A stretch of DNA of 64,000 bases from Bryum argenteum (lineage: Eukaryota; Streptophyta; Bryopsida; Bryales; Bryaceae), in the NCBI GenBank assembly GCA_037043015.1, contig CM073329.1, positions 12,912,648 to 12,976,647 of the forward strand, given 5' to 3'. The notes beneath the pieces are model-generated. The model was not told the origin of the DNA. It ran no database searches and saw nothing but the letters and a program-made list of their open reading frames with translations. Of the stretch, positions 49,604 to 60,896 are shown piece after piece. The first letter of the stretch is position 1; each line of letters starts with the position of its first letter. The position numbers were made by a program, and so were the translations under genes.

Positions 49604-50515
49604 ATTGGTGCATGTTTTCCTATATTGTTGTTTTTAGACCTTCTTCTAAAAAACAATTCACACAAAGGTCAGAAAACAGAATGAGACTCTAAAATTTTGC
49701 ACGAGGGTACCCAACTTGATTGCCTACATGGAAATAAATACGCCCAAAATGTTCGGGGTGACAAACTTCAACTTGCCCTTGGCACCATTTACACTACGTG
49801 TCTCCGACAATGGCCAAAAAACACTTTTGCATCAACTTTGAACATCACGGTCTCACAAATGGAGAACATCTAACACTTGAAAATTTCAGCCATAGCACAA
49901 AAACAAGTAAAGCACAAGATCCTACGGTTGGAATTCTCATGATAGAAAAAAAGAATGATTCACATGGCCAGGAGTGCACACGACTTTAAAAAGACAATTT
50001 TGAGACTTCTTGCTCCCAAAACAACAAGGAAAGTAAAAATCTCAATTCAAATTAGCTAATCCAATTTGCACTCTAGTAGTCTAGTTTATTATCTTTGAAT
50101 TTCAGATACACTCTTCTAAGAACTTTGCCAAGGACTTGAAAATGTTGTTGGTTTTCCGGACACCCATTTTATGCAGCCCTAGAAACCTGGCCAAGCTTTC
50201 AAAGCATTATAATTTTGCATCATAGATGATACAAATGATTTTGTACCACAAAGTTGAGGGGGTTGTTTAAGTACATGAATCACAGCCTCCCTTCAGCTTG
50301 TCCTTGGGTATTGGTGTATGTCTCTCTCTCAACGTACTGTAATGCTCGTGTGTAGCTTTAGGGCCTCCTTGGTTTATCACTTTATCTCACTAATGGTAAC
50401 TTGAAATTGCAAGTAATTGGAACCATAGTGCAACCATGCACTACGGGAGTCTGCTGAGAAACCAAGTGAATCTCAATGTGAGCAGTTTGTGACGAGTCTC
50501 AACAATGTAAGCAGA
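49126..50515. other. Intergenic with a 32-base A run
   Basis: AT-rich. A homopolymer of about 32 A lies at 49570-49601. A TCCTACGGTTGGAATTCTC phrase near 49920 recalls the TTAA MITE interior. No gene is seen. Confidence 0.45.
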
Positions 50516-50577
50516 GCAGGAGCCCCCGATGGGAGGTATCTCCCTCGGCGGAATCCCCTCCCATCGGGGGCTCCTGC
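50516..50577. repeat. Perfect 21-bp-arm hairpin
   Basis: Arms at 50516-50536 (beginning GCAGGAGCCCCCGATGGG) and 50557-50577 are exact reverse complements around a 20-base spacer. It is GC-rich in AT-rich surroundings. It is not terminator-like for Pol II and has no tRNA features. Confidence 0.85.
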
Positions 50578-50581
50578 GATC

Positions 50582-50717
50582 TAACACACTTTCCGGTTTC
50601 AGCTGCCCGGTTGTTTTTCTTGTAAGGTGCGTTCTGCGGTAATCCCCTCTCTGGAGCGGGCACTACGTGACGGGAGCTCCCGTCAAATGAACGGGCCCGA
50701 AACCGGAAAGTGTGTTA
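50582..50717. mobile_element. Short inverted-repeat element next to the hairpin
   Basis: The ends TAACACACTTTCCGGTTTC (50582-50600) and GAAACCGGAAAGTGTGTTA (50699-50717) are perfect reverse complements. The 98-bp interior is GC-rich and carries a second small palindrome (CGGGAGCTCCCG). With the hairpin, this may be one nested element of about 200 bp. Confidence 0.8.
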
Positions 50718-51059
50718 CGAAAATTGTGTGGATGGGCAAGTTCACAAACGATGGACTAACCGAGTAGTTTATAGTAAACAAGGAAAACTTTTAGAACAAA
50801 AATCTTAAAGTGCTAGAGTGTTTCATAGACCAATCAAGGTATGGTGTACATTTGACCAGGGTTGTCTTATTAGATACAATTTTGGGAATGTCTGTCTGAT
50901 TTGTCGTACTGGACATGTCTGTTAGACGTCGAGTCGACGAAAATGTCGACCGTACCAAAAATTACATAGTAAAAAACTTGCTGAGATTTACCTTGAGGTA
51001 AAAAGCTATTTTCCTACGTGGCGTAGGGTTGATAATGACGTGGAAAATCAAAATACACG

Positions 51060-51400
51060 TCGCGGTGGGCGACCGCGAGTGGGCGACCTCGCTAGGCGAT
51101 CGACGGCCGCACCGGGCGTAACGTCGGTCGCCTCTCTGCGACCGCCGACGCTCCTGGCCGCCATGGAAGGCGCGGCCGGCGGTCCAAGATGGAGACCGGC
51201 GGTCGCCCGGCAACCGCTAGTAGGCGACCGCCCGGTCCGAGATTGGCGGCCGACGATCGCCAGGCGCGTCGTCGGCCGCTTATAGCGATCGGCGGTCGCC
51301 CCTCGCAACCGCTATTAGGCGACCGCCCGGTCTAGTACTTAGCGATCGGCGATTGCCGGGCGTCGTCGGCCGCTTATGGCTATCGGCGGTCGCCACAGGG
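51060..51400. repeat. GC-rich array 1 (GACCGCC/CGGCGGTCGCC motifs)
   Basis: Dense direct and inverted copies of GGCGACCGC, GCGATCGGCGGTCGCC and relatives within about 340 bp. It is far more GC-rich than its flanks. It lies 370 bp beyond the 3' end of the hAT-associated second ORF. ORFs inside it are by-products of the repeat. Confidence 0.85.
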
Positions 51401-51770
51401 GTAGCGCCCATGTGGCGATGTGTGTGGTGACCAGCACCATGGTTGTATATGAAACAAGAAAAATATATTCATATTGGTACAAAATGAGCTTCAAAGCATT
51501 TTTATGAATACCTTTTTATCGGAAACAAGGTCAATGGTGCATTTCATAGTACAAATTTGCTCATGTCTATAATCATAGTATTCATATATATGATGTAACT
51601 ATTACATATACCAAACTATATGTATTATACTCCCGAAACATACTAGGATACCAAAGTATTGTAAGCTAATAGTTGCCCTACTTAGTAAAGTACATTGTAG
51701 TATTGTACCGTGTACTAACAATGAACTTCGTGCTTCCAATCCAAAATAACAAAATTCTAATAACCCGTCT

Positions 51771-52616
51771 TTAGGTATCCTTCAATGTATACGTATCGTC
51801 GCTTGATACTTCATCTGCGTTTGGATCGGTTTCACCTAGAGAGTCATCAGTGCTTTGGTCGCCATCCTCGTCTTCATCCTCTGTCTCATTGCGTACTTCA
51901 CACTCAACCTCACTCGCCAAATTGCGCAATTCCGTGTCCGTAGTTGTTTTCTTGTTCACTGTAACGAGGCGCTTCAAGGGCCGTGAAGCATTAGTGATCC
52001 CGTTTGCGTTCAGTGGTAGATGGCGCATTGTACGTGTATTCGGATTATTGGATGAAGCAATCCCAGCATGGACTTCTTCATGTACGCGTGCTCCTTTCCG
52101 ACATCGTCGATCGTGTGCCTTCCTCAAACGCTTTTGGCCTCGTGTAATACGATTGCGAGGTTGTGTAAATGGCCCGACGTCTCGTGCCACTGCCAATGCC
52201 CGGTTGCATGTTGGACTTGTTGGTTCTATCTTGACCTCCATCTTTGGCAATACCATACGAGTTGTATGGGCCCCTTTGGGTTGGGTAACCCTTGGGAACA
52301 ATTGTTGTAGAGGTACATCGGAGTCATCTCCGTTAAGAGTTGAATTCCTTGATCGAATGGTTGAAACTCTAGGTGACCCCACTTCCATGCAACCTGAATT
52401 GGATACATCGTCAGGTTCCACTTTAATTTGGTCCATTTGAACTCCTGTCGTGGTAACCGTGCCCTTCACACTCTCAAGTTTATCGTCGTTGTTAGAGTGT
52501 GTGGGCGCTTTAAGTGGACCAATGTTCTCTTCATCCATCCGGTTTACCAAGTCTTGTTTCGCTAGGCGGTACTCTCTTGGAGTTGTAAATTTGCCACTCC
52601 TTCTCCTTCGTGTCAT
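51771..52616 (-). CDS. Second ORF of the hAT element, acidic/disordered protein
   Basis: An open frame of 281 codons. Its ATG overlaps the TGA of the last hAT frame by four bases (ATGA). The protein is charged and low in complexity: a basic N-terminus (MTRRRRSGKF), two sumoylation-type motifs (IKVEPDD, VKIEPTSP), a basic middle and an acidic tail (TEDEDEDGDQSTDD). There is no catalytic motif. The coupling suggests either a second product of the transposon or a C-terminal extension of the transposase cut off by a stop. Function unknown. Confidence 0.5.
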   Translation of the reverse strand: MTRRRRSGKFTTPREYRLAKQDLVNRMDEENIGPLKAPTHSNNDDKLESVKGTVTTTGVQMDQIKVEPDDVSNSGCMEVGSPRVSTIRSRNSTLNGDDSDVPLQQLFPRVTQPKGAHTTRMVLPKMEVKIEPTSPTCNRALAVARDVGPFTQPRNRITRGQKRLRKAHDRRCRKGARVHEEVHAGIASSNNPNTRTMRHLPLNANGITNASRPLKRLVTVNKKTTTDTELRNLASEVECEVRNETEDEDEDGDQSTDDSLGETDPNADEVSSDDTYTLKDT

Positions 52617-54981
52617 TTGGCAAATACCGCAAACTGGCGAGGCAGTTGTGGAACATCCTGGTCGTCATCGAACTCAAACGGGTCCTTGACATGAATAGTC
52701 ATGTTTCCTTCGTTGTCGTTCCAATTCTCTAGGTCGTCGTGTTCGCTACCGTCATTGACATAATTGTCGTCATCCGCCTCCGGGTTATCCATGAATACAC
52801 CATCATCCCATTCATTGTCCGGTACATAGTCTTCTTCGTCAGAGTCCTCTTCTTCTAAGTAATTTTCGTACCACGTTCTCGGCGATTTGGTACGTTTCTG
52901 GCGCTCGAGTTTGGCGTTCGCATAGATGTACACAAGGTCCTCTGCTTTGGAAGTTGACAACCGATTCCTCACTTTGTTGTGCACGAAAGAGTACATGCTC
53001 CAATTCCTCTCACATGATGAAGCTGAACATGTCAATGCCAAAATCCTCTTCGCAATTTTTGGCAAGGCATTCCCCGACTTGATGCCACCATTGATGTGGT
53101 AACAAGTCACAGTGAGCTGGATCAGGGGCCTCTGAATTGGTGTTAAATGGACCCGTCCTCTCCTCATATTGTATGAGTTCCCGCACCACTTCCTCATAGA
53201 CCACTCCCATTGGGGCGCTAAGCTTCCTTATGACCCGGTTTAAAGCTCTTTTGCTTCTCCATTGTTTTGAATTGCTCCAATATTTGTCAAATAAGGGTTC
53301 AACAAAGTCAGCTGATAGTGGAGGTGCGTGAGCATCATCTCCCATCGTTTTTGAAATGCATCCTCGTATTTTGTAGCAATGTCGGGGATAGTTTGAATGG
53401 AGGTTCACGCAAAGAGAACACGTGTTCCTTAAGGTCCGACATGATCACATACGCCCAGGGCATTTGGTACTTCGCGTCAAACTCCCGAAGAGCTAGGATC
53501 TTGGTTCAACTACTTTGACAAACTTCGTACAATTCTCCCGAACTCATCGCTCCTAATGCTATTCCGCACATTCCTTGCCTTTGTCTCAGAATCGGTGATT
53601 TATTTTTGCTGTTGAACAATGTTTGGACAAACACATGCCACTCCGGATCGATCACCATGTTGTTCAAAGGTTGTTGTAGCTTTAACAACCGCTCTATCAT
53701 CAAGTAGTTTGTTGCAAATCGAGTCCGAGGTGGTCCCTTGAGCTGCGCTGCGGCAAGCGAGTACTTCTGAATAGAGCAAGGGGGACGTGGGACCCCTTAA
53801 TAAATGTGCACACTCTCTTGGCTTGCTCCACCAAATGCTTAACCCACGCCTCTTTCCCCCAATCTTCCGGAAGGAGGTCTAGAATATGTGCCGCACAACC
53901 TTGTCCATACAAGTGAGGATAGTCTATCGCAACTTCTTCACAAAGACCTAACATGGAGCTTGCATTGTCGGTGCATATCCGCACGATGTTTTGTAGTCCA
54001 ACCTCCTCTATGTACTTCGCCATTTCATTTGCCACATAAGCAATGTCCTTTTTCTTCCTCGTAGTATCCACTCGATCCCAAAAACACCTCTCCCACTTTG
54101 GGCAAACGAGCATCATGTTAATGAGTGGTGCGCTTGTGACATCGGACCACCCATCCGAGCATATTGTTCCTCCGTACTTCTCGATAGAAAGTTTTGTTCG
54201 ATCCTCTACCGACCTTTTTGCATTTTGCCTTCTTCGCATCGAGCATCGTAGTCCTAATAGCATGATACGAGGGTGGTTGATATCCACCAATACCGGCCTT
54301 TGCTGTCTCTTGAACGGCACTTATGAATGTTGGATGTCGTACGACATTGAATGCAATGTTTGCCTCATAGAAAAATGAAGCCCACTTTGCATCCAAATTT
54401 TGCCTAATGGCAAGATCAAAACTATCCTCCATACTCCTTTGCCCATGTCGCCGTCCACTAGAGAGTGTAGAGATCCTTTGTCCATTCTTGCCATGACTCC
54501 CCTTGTTAGAGGATGGCACCTGATTAGACCTTAGGTTAGGGGATGGCACTTGTACAGAGTTGATGCGAGGGGTATCTATGTTCTCTGTAGTTTCCCTTGC
54601 CGCATATGGTATGCCGACATCCACTCGTGAGTCAGGAACAACATCCGCATAAGAAATGTTGTTCTTTGGAACTATCCCTCCGCAGTCACGGAATAGCTCG
54701 AGAACTCCACGGGGCAACCTCGTACACCGGGGTAATGGGGAATTGTGAGGATATCCGAAATGAGCTAATGCTCGTTGCCTTACAAAGACTGTGCTTTTTC
54801 CACAGAATAAGCACACGCGAGTATTTGGCTTGTCGTTCCGTTCCGTGGATACTCGTAGCCACTCGTCCCATATGCTAGTGTCTCTTCTATTATCTAGTAC
54901 CCCGTTGGATTGGGAAGAATGCTCCATGTTCTGGAACCGCACCTCCGCCGCTGCAATGAAACCGGTGACAACAACACGCAC
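52613..54981 (-). pseudogene. Decayed hAT-family transposase
   Basis: The protein is readable only by moving between frames. An N-terminal BED-like finger region (RVCLFCGKS...HFGYPHNS) lies at 54118-54981. The DUF659/RNase H core is at 53700-54320 (GGTICSDGWSDVTSAPL, RICTDNASSMLG), followed by RFATNYLMIERLLKL at 53506-53720. The hAT C-terminal dimerisation region is at 52613-53197 (SASSCERNWSMYSFVHNKVR). At least three frameshifts are visible, including a one-base loss near 53777 between FR and KYSLAAAQL. hAT transposases cut and paste DNA with 8-bp target duplications. This copy can no longer encode one. The acidic C-terminal extension remains open. Confidence 0.85.
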
Positions 54982-55110
54982 TACAAGGACTCAAGTTACT
55001 CTTTGCACATATAGACCGAGCAGGGGGCTTCTCATGGGGAGACCCAAGACAACGGGCCAAGCGCAAAGGAAAGTGGCTTCGAGCCCGTGAACGACTCCTT
55101 ATATACTCCA

Positions 55111-55265
55111 CAGCCAGATCGGCGGTCGCCACAGCCAGATCGGCGGTCGCCCTAACAACAACGCTGTCGCGCCATGTGAACCGGCGGTCGCCCTGGCCTT
55201 GACTTCATCGCGCTAGCTGGACCGCCGGTCGCCCTAGCCCTGACCCAGTTGGACCGCCGGTCGCC
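55111..55265. repeat. GC-rich array 2
   Basis: Contains GATCGGCGGTCGCC twice with a CACAGCCA spacer, then ACCGGCGGTCGCCCT and GGACCGCCGGTCGCC. It lies 130 bp upstream of the hAT frame and about 540 bp beyond the 3' end of orphan copy 1, between the two genes. Confidence 0.85.
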
Positions 55266-55809
55266 ATAGCGATGACAGATTGTTCCGACGAAGAGCACTT
55301 TACTCTCCAAGTCAATATCCATGGTCCACGCAATACAACTATTATTAACTAGAATCCCGGAGACCATGTGGCTCAAAAATGTTTGATTCGCAATAATGCT
55401 TTTCTTTTGAAAAGAAAAAAAAAATAAAAAAATAAAGGGAACATGCGAAGGCAAGAGAGAGAACAATAAGGACTCATATTAGAAACTAGAGTTTTAACTT
55501 CTCTTGCTCCAAATCCAAAAAATAAAGGGATGAATATTGCTCAATCCACGTTTCCTAAATAATTAAGAATGATAAAAATTGCCATGTATCAATGACGGTA
55601 CCTCGGACATTGAAGGTTTTTCCTTTATGCTTATACCACATGCAATAGTGAGATTTCATTCACCAAGAATATTTAAATTGAAGAAAATCAAAAACTTCAT
55701 ATTCACATTCAACGTTTTTGCATACAAAATGGCAATTGCACTTAGTGTTTGGTATTGAGTACACTACTTTTCTACAATTGCTAAAAAAACGTGATTAACT
55801 AACTACCAG

Positions 55810-56535
55810 TCATTCTTCGCTTGGGCCCCCTTCATTGTAAAGTTGGCTTGGCCCCCCTTCTGTACAAACTTGGCTTGGCCCCCCTTCATCAAAATGTGCT
55901 CCACCTTCCTCCATCGTTTGGTTCGGCTCCCCTTCATCCACTTCTCGCCTTTCGGTCCCTTCTTCTTCCGAATCTGACCAAACTATGTCTTCATCATGGA
56001 TTCCTCCTTTGTAACCCCTAGGTGTTGTAAGCCCTTTTCGTGGGTTGGCCGCTGGATAAGGAGCTCGCGGAATATGGGGTTCTGTTGGCTTAATTGTTTG
56101 AGGGGATTTTTTAAACGTCCTCCAATCCACGTCCCTCTGCAAAATTACCTCCGCGTACACCATTTGTGCTATGTTGTACGAAACCTCGTTGCTCACCACA
56201 TGCACACCGGCGTAGAGGAACTTCCACACTTCAATGCATCGTTGCACAAATTCATCGTGATTGCAATAGTGCAAATTTGCGCAATTCAGGCGGCGATGAA
56301 ACTCGTGACGATAGTGTGGAAACAAATGGCCGATGTGGCACCAAGCAATGTACCACTTGCAAGTCTTAAGGGTCCACGGTTCCTCTACTTGCGCCCACCC
56401 CGGAAAAGCATGTTGCGTGGGATCTATGAGAATCTTGTGAAATCTCCTTTGCTTCTTTCCTTTCCTCTTGCGGTCCTTGTCTCTCGCTATCTTCCGCTCC
56501 TGGCTAGGCGTCATGGTCACCCAAATGCTAACCAA
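55810..56535 (-). CDS. Orphan Cys/His protein family, copy 1 (intact)
   Basis: An open frame of 241 codons; the likelier start is the ATG of MTPSQERK near 56514. The N-terminus is Lys/Arg-rich (RDKDRKRKGKKQRR). A conserved core follows: AFPGW, WYIAWCHIGHLFP, HEFHRRLNCANLHYCNHDEF, VQRCIEVWKFLY, EVSYNIAQMVYAEVIL and DW. The C and H residues are kept in all three copies, so a metal-binding fold is possible. The C-terminus is acidic with EGGPSQ repeats. I do not recognise the family. It may be an accessory protein of a mobile element, since arrays flank it on both sides. Confidence 0.65.
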   Translation of the reverse strand: MVSIWVTMTPSQERKIARDKDRKRKGKKQRRFHKILIDPTQHAFPGWAQVEEPWTLKTCKWYIAWCHIGHLFPHYRHEFHRRLNCANLHYCNHDEFVQRCIEVWKFLYAGVHVVSNEVSYNIAQMVYAEVILQRDVDWRTFKKSPQTIKPTEPHIPRAPYPAANPRKGLTTPRGYKGGIHDEDIVWSDSEEEGTERREVDEGEPNQTMEEGGAHFDEGGPSQVCTEGGPSQLYNEGGPSEE

Positions 56536-56681
56536 GGAAGAAAAATTTTAAACTAACTCAAAACAAAGTTATATCTATTCCGTGGACTAACACAGAATTT
56601 AGAAAACTCGAAAATCGGGCAGCACGTATGTGTAAAATGCACACGTGTGGCACGTGTGTGCCAATCACCGCACGCTCTAGC

Positions 56682-56730
56682 GCTCGAACAAGCAGGCGGC
56701 AACCAGAGGTCGACACCAGACAATGCGCAA
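56682..56730 (-). promoter_or_regulatory. Conserved upstream block, copy 1
   Basis: In sense orientation it reads GCGCATTGTCTGGTGTCGAC, then TGGTTGCC and GCTTGTTCGAGC. Matching blocks lie at 61465-61511 and 63490-63535, each between a GC-rich array and an orphan ORF. It may be a promoter or a transposase-binding site. Confidence 0.6.
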
Positions 56731-56797
56731 GGCCCGACACGTGGAGGTGAAAAATGGCGACTGGCGGTGTCCGCGCGCGTATATGTAACCCTGGTTC

Positions 56798-57075
56798 TAG
56801 GGCGACCGCCGATCGAGCTGAAGGGCGAGCATCGGTCGCCAGGGCGACCGCCGATCCAGCGGATGGGCGACCGCCGATCCAGCGGATGGGCGACCGCCGA
56901 TCCACCTGGTGGGCGACCATCGGTCAGAGGGCGCGACCTCCAAATGGGAGGGCGCGACGTATGCGTGGGCGCGACCGACGGATCGCGCGACCGCGATCAA
57001 TCGTGACGGGCGAACGTCGGTCGGCCGGGCGACCGCCGATCCGGTGGTGGGCGAACGTAGGTCACTGGCGACCAC
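56798..57075. repeat. GC-rich array 3
   Basis: Consecutive copies of GGGCGACCGCCGATCCAGCG with ATGGGCGACCATCGGTC and GGGCGAACGTCGGTCGGCC variants. It lies about 260 bp upstream of orphan copy 1. Confidence 0.9.
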
Positions 57076-57212
57076 GGTCCACTCATGGGCAAGGACTAAC
57101 CTTCCTCCGAGCGTGTTTGTCAGAATTATCAAAGTAGTAACGAATTTATATAATGACTTTTGGTGGCAAGTATTTGGAACCATCAAAACTAAAATAAAAA
57201 AAAAAAAATAAA

Positions 57213-57215
<3 letters not shown>

Positions 57216-57302
<87 letters not shown>
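57216..57302. repeat. AT dinucleotide microsatellite
   Basis: About 43 uninterrupted AT units follow an A-rich run. Confidence 0.95.
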
Positions 57303-57304
<2 letters not shown>

Positions 57305-57820
57305 GGCAATAATGTGATTTTAATACTTGGACTTCCTAATAATGACCCTATGAAAATGATCGAATCATAAAAAAAACCATAGGGAAATCGCATCCATATG
57401 TCATAATTTAGGTGCACCCACCACAACTTCGAATGATAAGGGAAAAGAGAATGAAAGCATACAGGAGGTGATACGAACACTTGAATTAGGTAATAAGGGC
57501 CTCATAAATGTAATGGAAGAATTCATAAAACCATGGGAGAATGCGAACTAAGTGGTTGAGTTTATATGGGGATATTTGAATTGCGGGGTCTGAAGCACGG
57601 GGGAATATGTAAATATATAAGTAAAAAGGGAGTAGAAGGGGTGTTGATAACTTTCCTAGGTGATTCATATTGTGTAAAAAATATAATATAAATCTTAGGG
57701 GCACAGGAGGAATGAAAGTATTTTTCCCGAATTTCCAAAAATTAAATAGTCATGTGAAAGTAGGCGGTGTGCGCACATGCATACGAAAACAAAGTGGGGA
57801 ATGTAATTTGAACATTTGGA

Positions 57821-58043
57821 CTACACTAAATAAGTACATTAGTGTTAGATTTTTATAAGATTTGAAAATGCTACAAGTTTTTACTTTTGGGATAAAAATT
57901 TTACCTAGAGTATCGATTCCAATACTATGTAAGGATCCCCATCTTCACCTTTGTAGAGGGTACAAATATTGACTAATAGTAAAAACTTATAGCCTATTTA
58001 TGTATATTAGTGTATCTAACCCTAATCTACCTATTTAGTGTAG
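57821..58043. mobile_element. MITE, CTACACTAAAT family, copy 4 (inverted)
   Basis: Starts CTACACTAAATAAGTACAT and ends CTACCTATTTAGTGTAG. Its interior runs opposite to copies 1-3 (GAAAATGCTACAAGTTTTTAC first). Confidence 0.8.
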
Positions 58044-58834
58044 GTAATATGGATCATATAAAAATAATGGAACCATCAAAAATATTATAGGACAACCTGT
58101 ACTATTTTTCCCAAATTAATATAGAATTTTCGAACTAAGTAGAGCTTTAAATAATAGATAAAAAATAGTTAAATGGAGAGAAAAAACATTTAAAAAAGAA
58201 CTGGACTATGTAATAACTACCTTATGAACATGATGGAGCTATAAAAAAAAATCGTTGGAGTAAAGGATCTATAGGGTGGATTTTGGTTGCAAGCACTTAG
58301 AAACACCAAAACTTCAAAAAATAAGAAAAAATAGATGAAGGAGGTAAGAGGACAATTTAAACCCTTAGACTACCTAATGATGACCCTATGGAAATGATGG
58401 TGTTATTTAGAAAATCGTGGGGATATGTCATCTATAGGTCATCATTTACTTGTAAGTCATTTGAATGAGTAGAATATTGAATGATATTCGGAAAATAGAT
58501 TTGTGGAAAGAGATAACGATTTTAAAACTTGTGTTGACTAAAAAAGACCTTATAAAAATTATGGAAGAACAAAATTTCCCGTAAGAGAAACGTATCTACA
58601 TGTTATGATTTACTTTGACTTTGTAGGATGCTAAGTAATAGAGGAAGTTATACTAAAGGGGGGAGGAGGTGGTTTTATTATTTTCTCTAACCGTATTAAA
58701 TATATTAAATCATGAAAGAAGCCACATGGAACTTGGATTTACATGGAAGGAAATACTTGGTGTTAATTTGATTCAACCTTGGCATGGTATAGGTCTATAG
58801 GATACTTGGTGTTAACTTCATTCAAAACCTCCAA
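58044..58834. other. AT-rich intergenic
   Basis: No gene is seen. A phrase GATACTTGGTGTTAA occurs twice near 58760-58815, just before array 4. Confidence 0.4.
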
Positions 58835-59105
58835 ATCGCGCGACCGCCAATACAGCGGATGGAATTAACGTCGGTCGCTAGGGCGACCGCCGATCCGGTG
58901 ATGGGCGAACGAGGTCGGCTGTGGCGACCGGCGGTCACGTGATGGGCAAGCACCAAGGAGAAAGTGTCCGCGAGCCTCGCGCACCCCTCCGCTCGGGCGA
59001 CCGCCGATCTAGGCGATGGGCGAACGTCGGTCGCTAGGGGCGACCGCCGATCCAGCTCATGAGCGAACGACGCCGGCGAGGCGGCCGGCGGTCACGTGAT
59101 GGGCG
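58835..59105. repeat. GC-rich array 4
   Basis: Copies of GGGCGACCGCCGATC, AACGTCGGTCGCTAGGG and GGCGGTCACGTGATGGG. It lies about 850 bp from the stop of the coiled-coil ORF at 59956. Confidence 0.85.
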
Positions 59106-59955
59106 CGAATATCCGCTTCCCCCCTTTTGCTACAAATCTTTTTTCGCATATTTGAAATCATGTACGAATCATTGCCTTTCGAGGTTTTGGGGGGTTTGTA
59201 AAAATATTCATTGACTCTAAATACTTGCAACTAAATCCCACCATATATTTATACGTAACTTCAACAACTTAGTTACGATTCCAAATTTTTACAAATTATT
59301 TATCATTACTTCATCGTGGATTAATACTAATCAAAGCTTTCCAAAATTCAATATCATTATATATACATATGGAATGGTATACACGACATAATTTTCTAAA
59401 AGACCACCTTTGTCCAAAGTATCCACCAACCTACCAACATACAAACCTACCAACTTAAATAATTACCAACCTACATACCATTCTAAGAACCTTTTTTTAG
59501 ATATTTCCAAATCATGCATTTAAAATAAAAAATAAAAAAATAAAAAGAATAAACAAGATGATTAAAATAACACCGTGCGCATATATACAAATAATAAACA
59601 TAACATCGTTCAACGGGTATCTTACTAGTAAAAACATATCATATAATCAAAAAGATACATTGTATAACATCCATTTAGCACTTATCTCCCAACTTTCGGT
59701 TCACAAATAAAATAAAGTAAATGGATATAACCAACACACCAACGTCTTTCTAAAATTTGATTCCGCTTACTCTAATCTTCTTCCATTGTACTTTAGATTT
59801 TTTTAGATGGTACCACTCGACATTTCTCCTTTGTCTTATTTGCAATACATAGATCTTCGATCCTTGCATTTAAGAACCTCTCCTCTTCTCATGAGCACAA
59901 GTAGCTTTTTGACCAACTCCTCGGTTGTTTCATTGCTTTGTGAACTTTGACCCTC

Positions 59956-60525
59956 TTACGCAATATCCACGGTTCCATCTATTCTATTGAGGACTAACTT
60001 TTCCTTGTTCCCCTTCAATCTTTTTGATGCTAGGTTCACCCTTTCGATCTCAGCTCTCAAGGCATCGCATGCCGAAATGAGTTCCTTTAGCTCCTTCTCA
60101 AAATGACCTTGGTCCTTGGCTCCTTCAACCATAAAATCCTTCTCGCTACCCCAATCATTGACCACAAACCATTCGTCGACGCGCTTGTATCTCCTATGCA
60201 CATCCTCGAAATGTTTCATCTTCTTTATGAGCTCTTCCTCATAATCGACCTGGTCCGATGCAACCAGAGCTAGGAGAACATTCGTCGCCTCCTCTTGGAT
60301 CTTCATTTTTGCATCCTTGATTACTTCTATGTCATGTTGGAGTTCAACACACTTTGCCCGTTCGTATGACAAAGCATGAAACAAATATTCATAATCCTCA
60401 TAAGCCTTGTTCAACAACTTCATCCACGAATCATCGTTTTCATTCGGGCGTTTCGCTTTGAAGACTACTTGAACTTCCTTCTCCAGCTCTACTTCTTCAT
60501 TTCCTTCTCTTTTCGGGTCGTTCAA
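59956..60525 (-). CDS. Coiled-coil protein, likely second ORF of orphan copy 2 unit
   Basis: A 189-codon ORF. The protein is strongly charged and rich in Glu, Lys and Leu. Heptad-like stretches (ERAKCVELQHDIEVIKDAKM, KKMKHFEDVHRRYKRV, KELISACDALRAEIERVNLA) predict long coiled coils. No catalytic motif is present. It lies on the same strand downstream of orphan copy 2 and inside the same array pair. It may originally have been fused to copy 2 before frameshifts. The family is not recognised. Confidence 0.5.
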   Translation of the reverse strand: MNDPKREGNEEVELEKEVQVVFKAKRPNENDDSWMKLLNKAYEDYEYLFHALSYERAKCVELQHDIEVIKDAKMKIQEEATNVLLALVASDQVDYEEELIKKMKHFEDVHRRYKRVDEWFVVNDWGSEKDFMVEGAKDQGHFEKELKELISACDALRAEIERVNLASKRLKGNKEKLVLNRIDGTVDIA

Positions 60526-60896
60526 TCGTTTCCATTGGATATTCTAGAGTCCCATCCTCTACGCTAACATTTGTTTGAGGAGAGGCGCTCATAGCGGGCC
60601 GAACTATAACTTCGGGTGTTCCCAAAGTACAAGCACCAAACATTGCTTCAACCTCCATGTATTCAATGACATCCGCTTCTCCTTACATTCGTAGGTCCTC
60701 GATGTGCTTCAGCGGGTGCATCAATCACATCCAAATCTTGCACGCTTGTTTCACCCACATGAAAGTGTTCAACGCCACCAATAGAACCTTCTACAAGAGG
60801 AGTATGATGCTCCCTCTTCTTAACCTCTTCTTCATCGAATTAGGATTTACCCAAACATACATCATCAAGATCCCCATCTTTCCGATGCCTCACGCC

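Noticed and set aside
51040..51308. ORFs within the GC-rich arrays (also 56558-57006, 61524-61823, 63110-63502)
   Set aside because: Both strands stay open because of the repeat composition; the proteins are only Arg/Pro-rich repeats.
57216..57302. AT run as an origin or matrix attachment site
   Set aside because: A simple microsatellite explains it.
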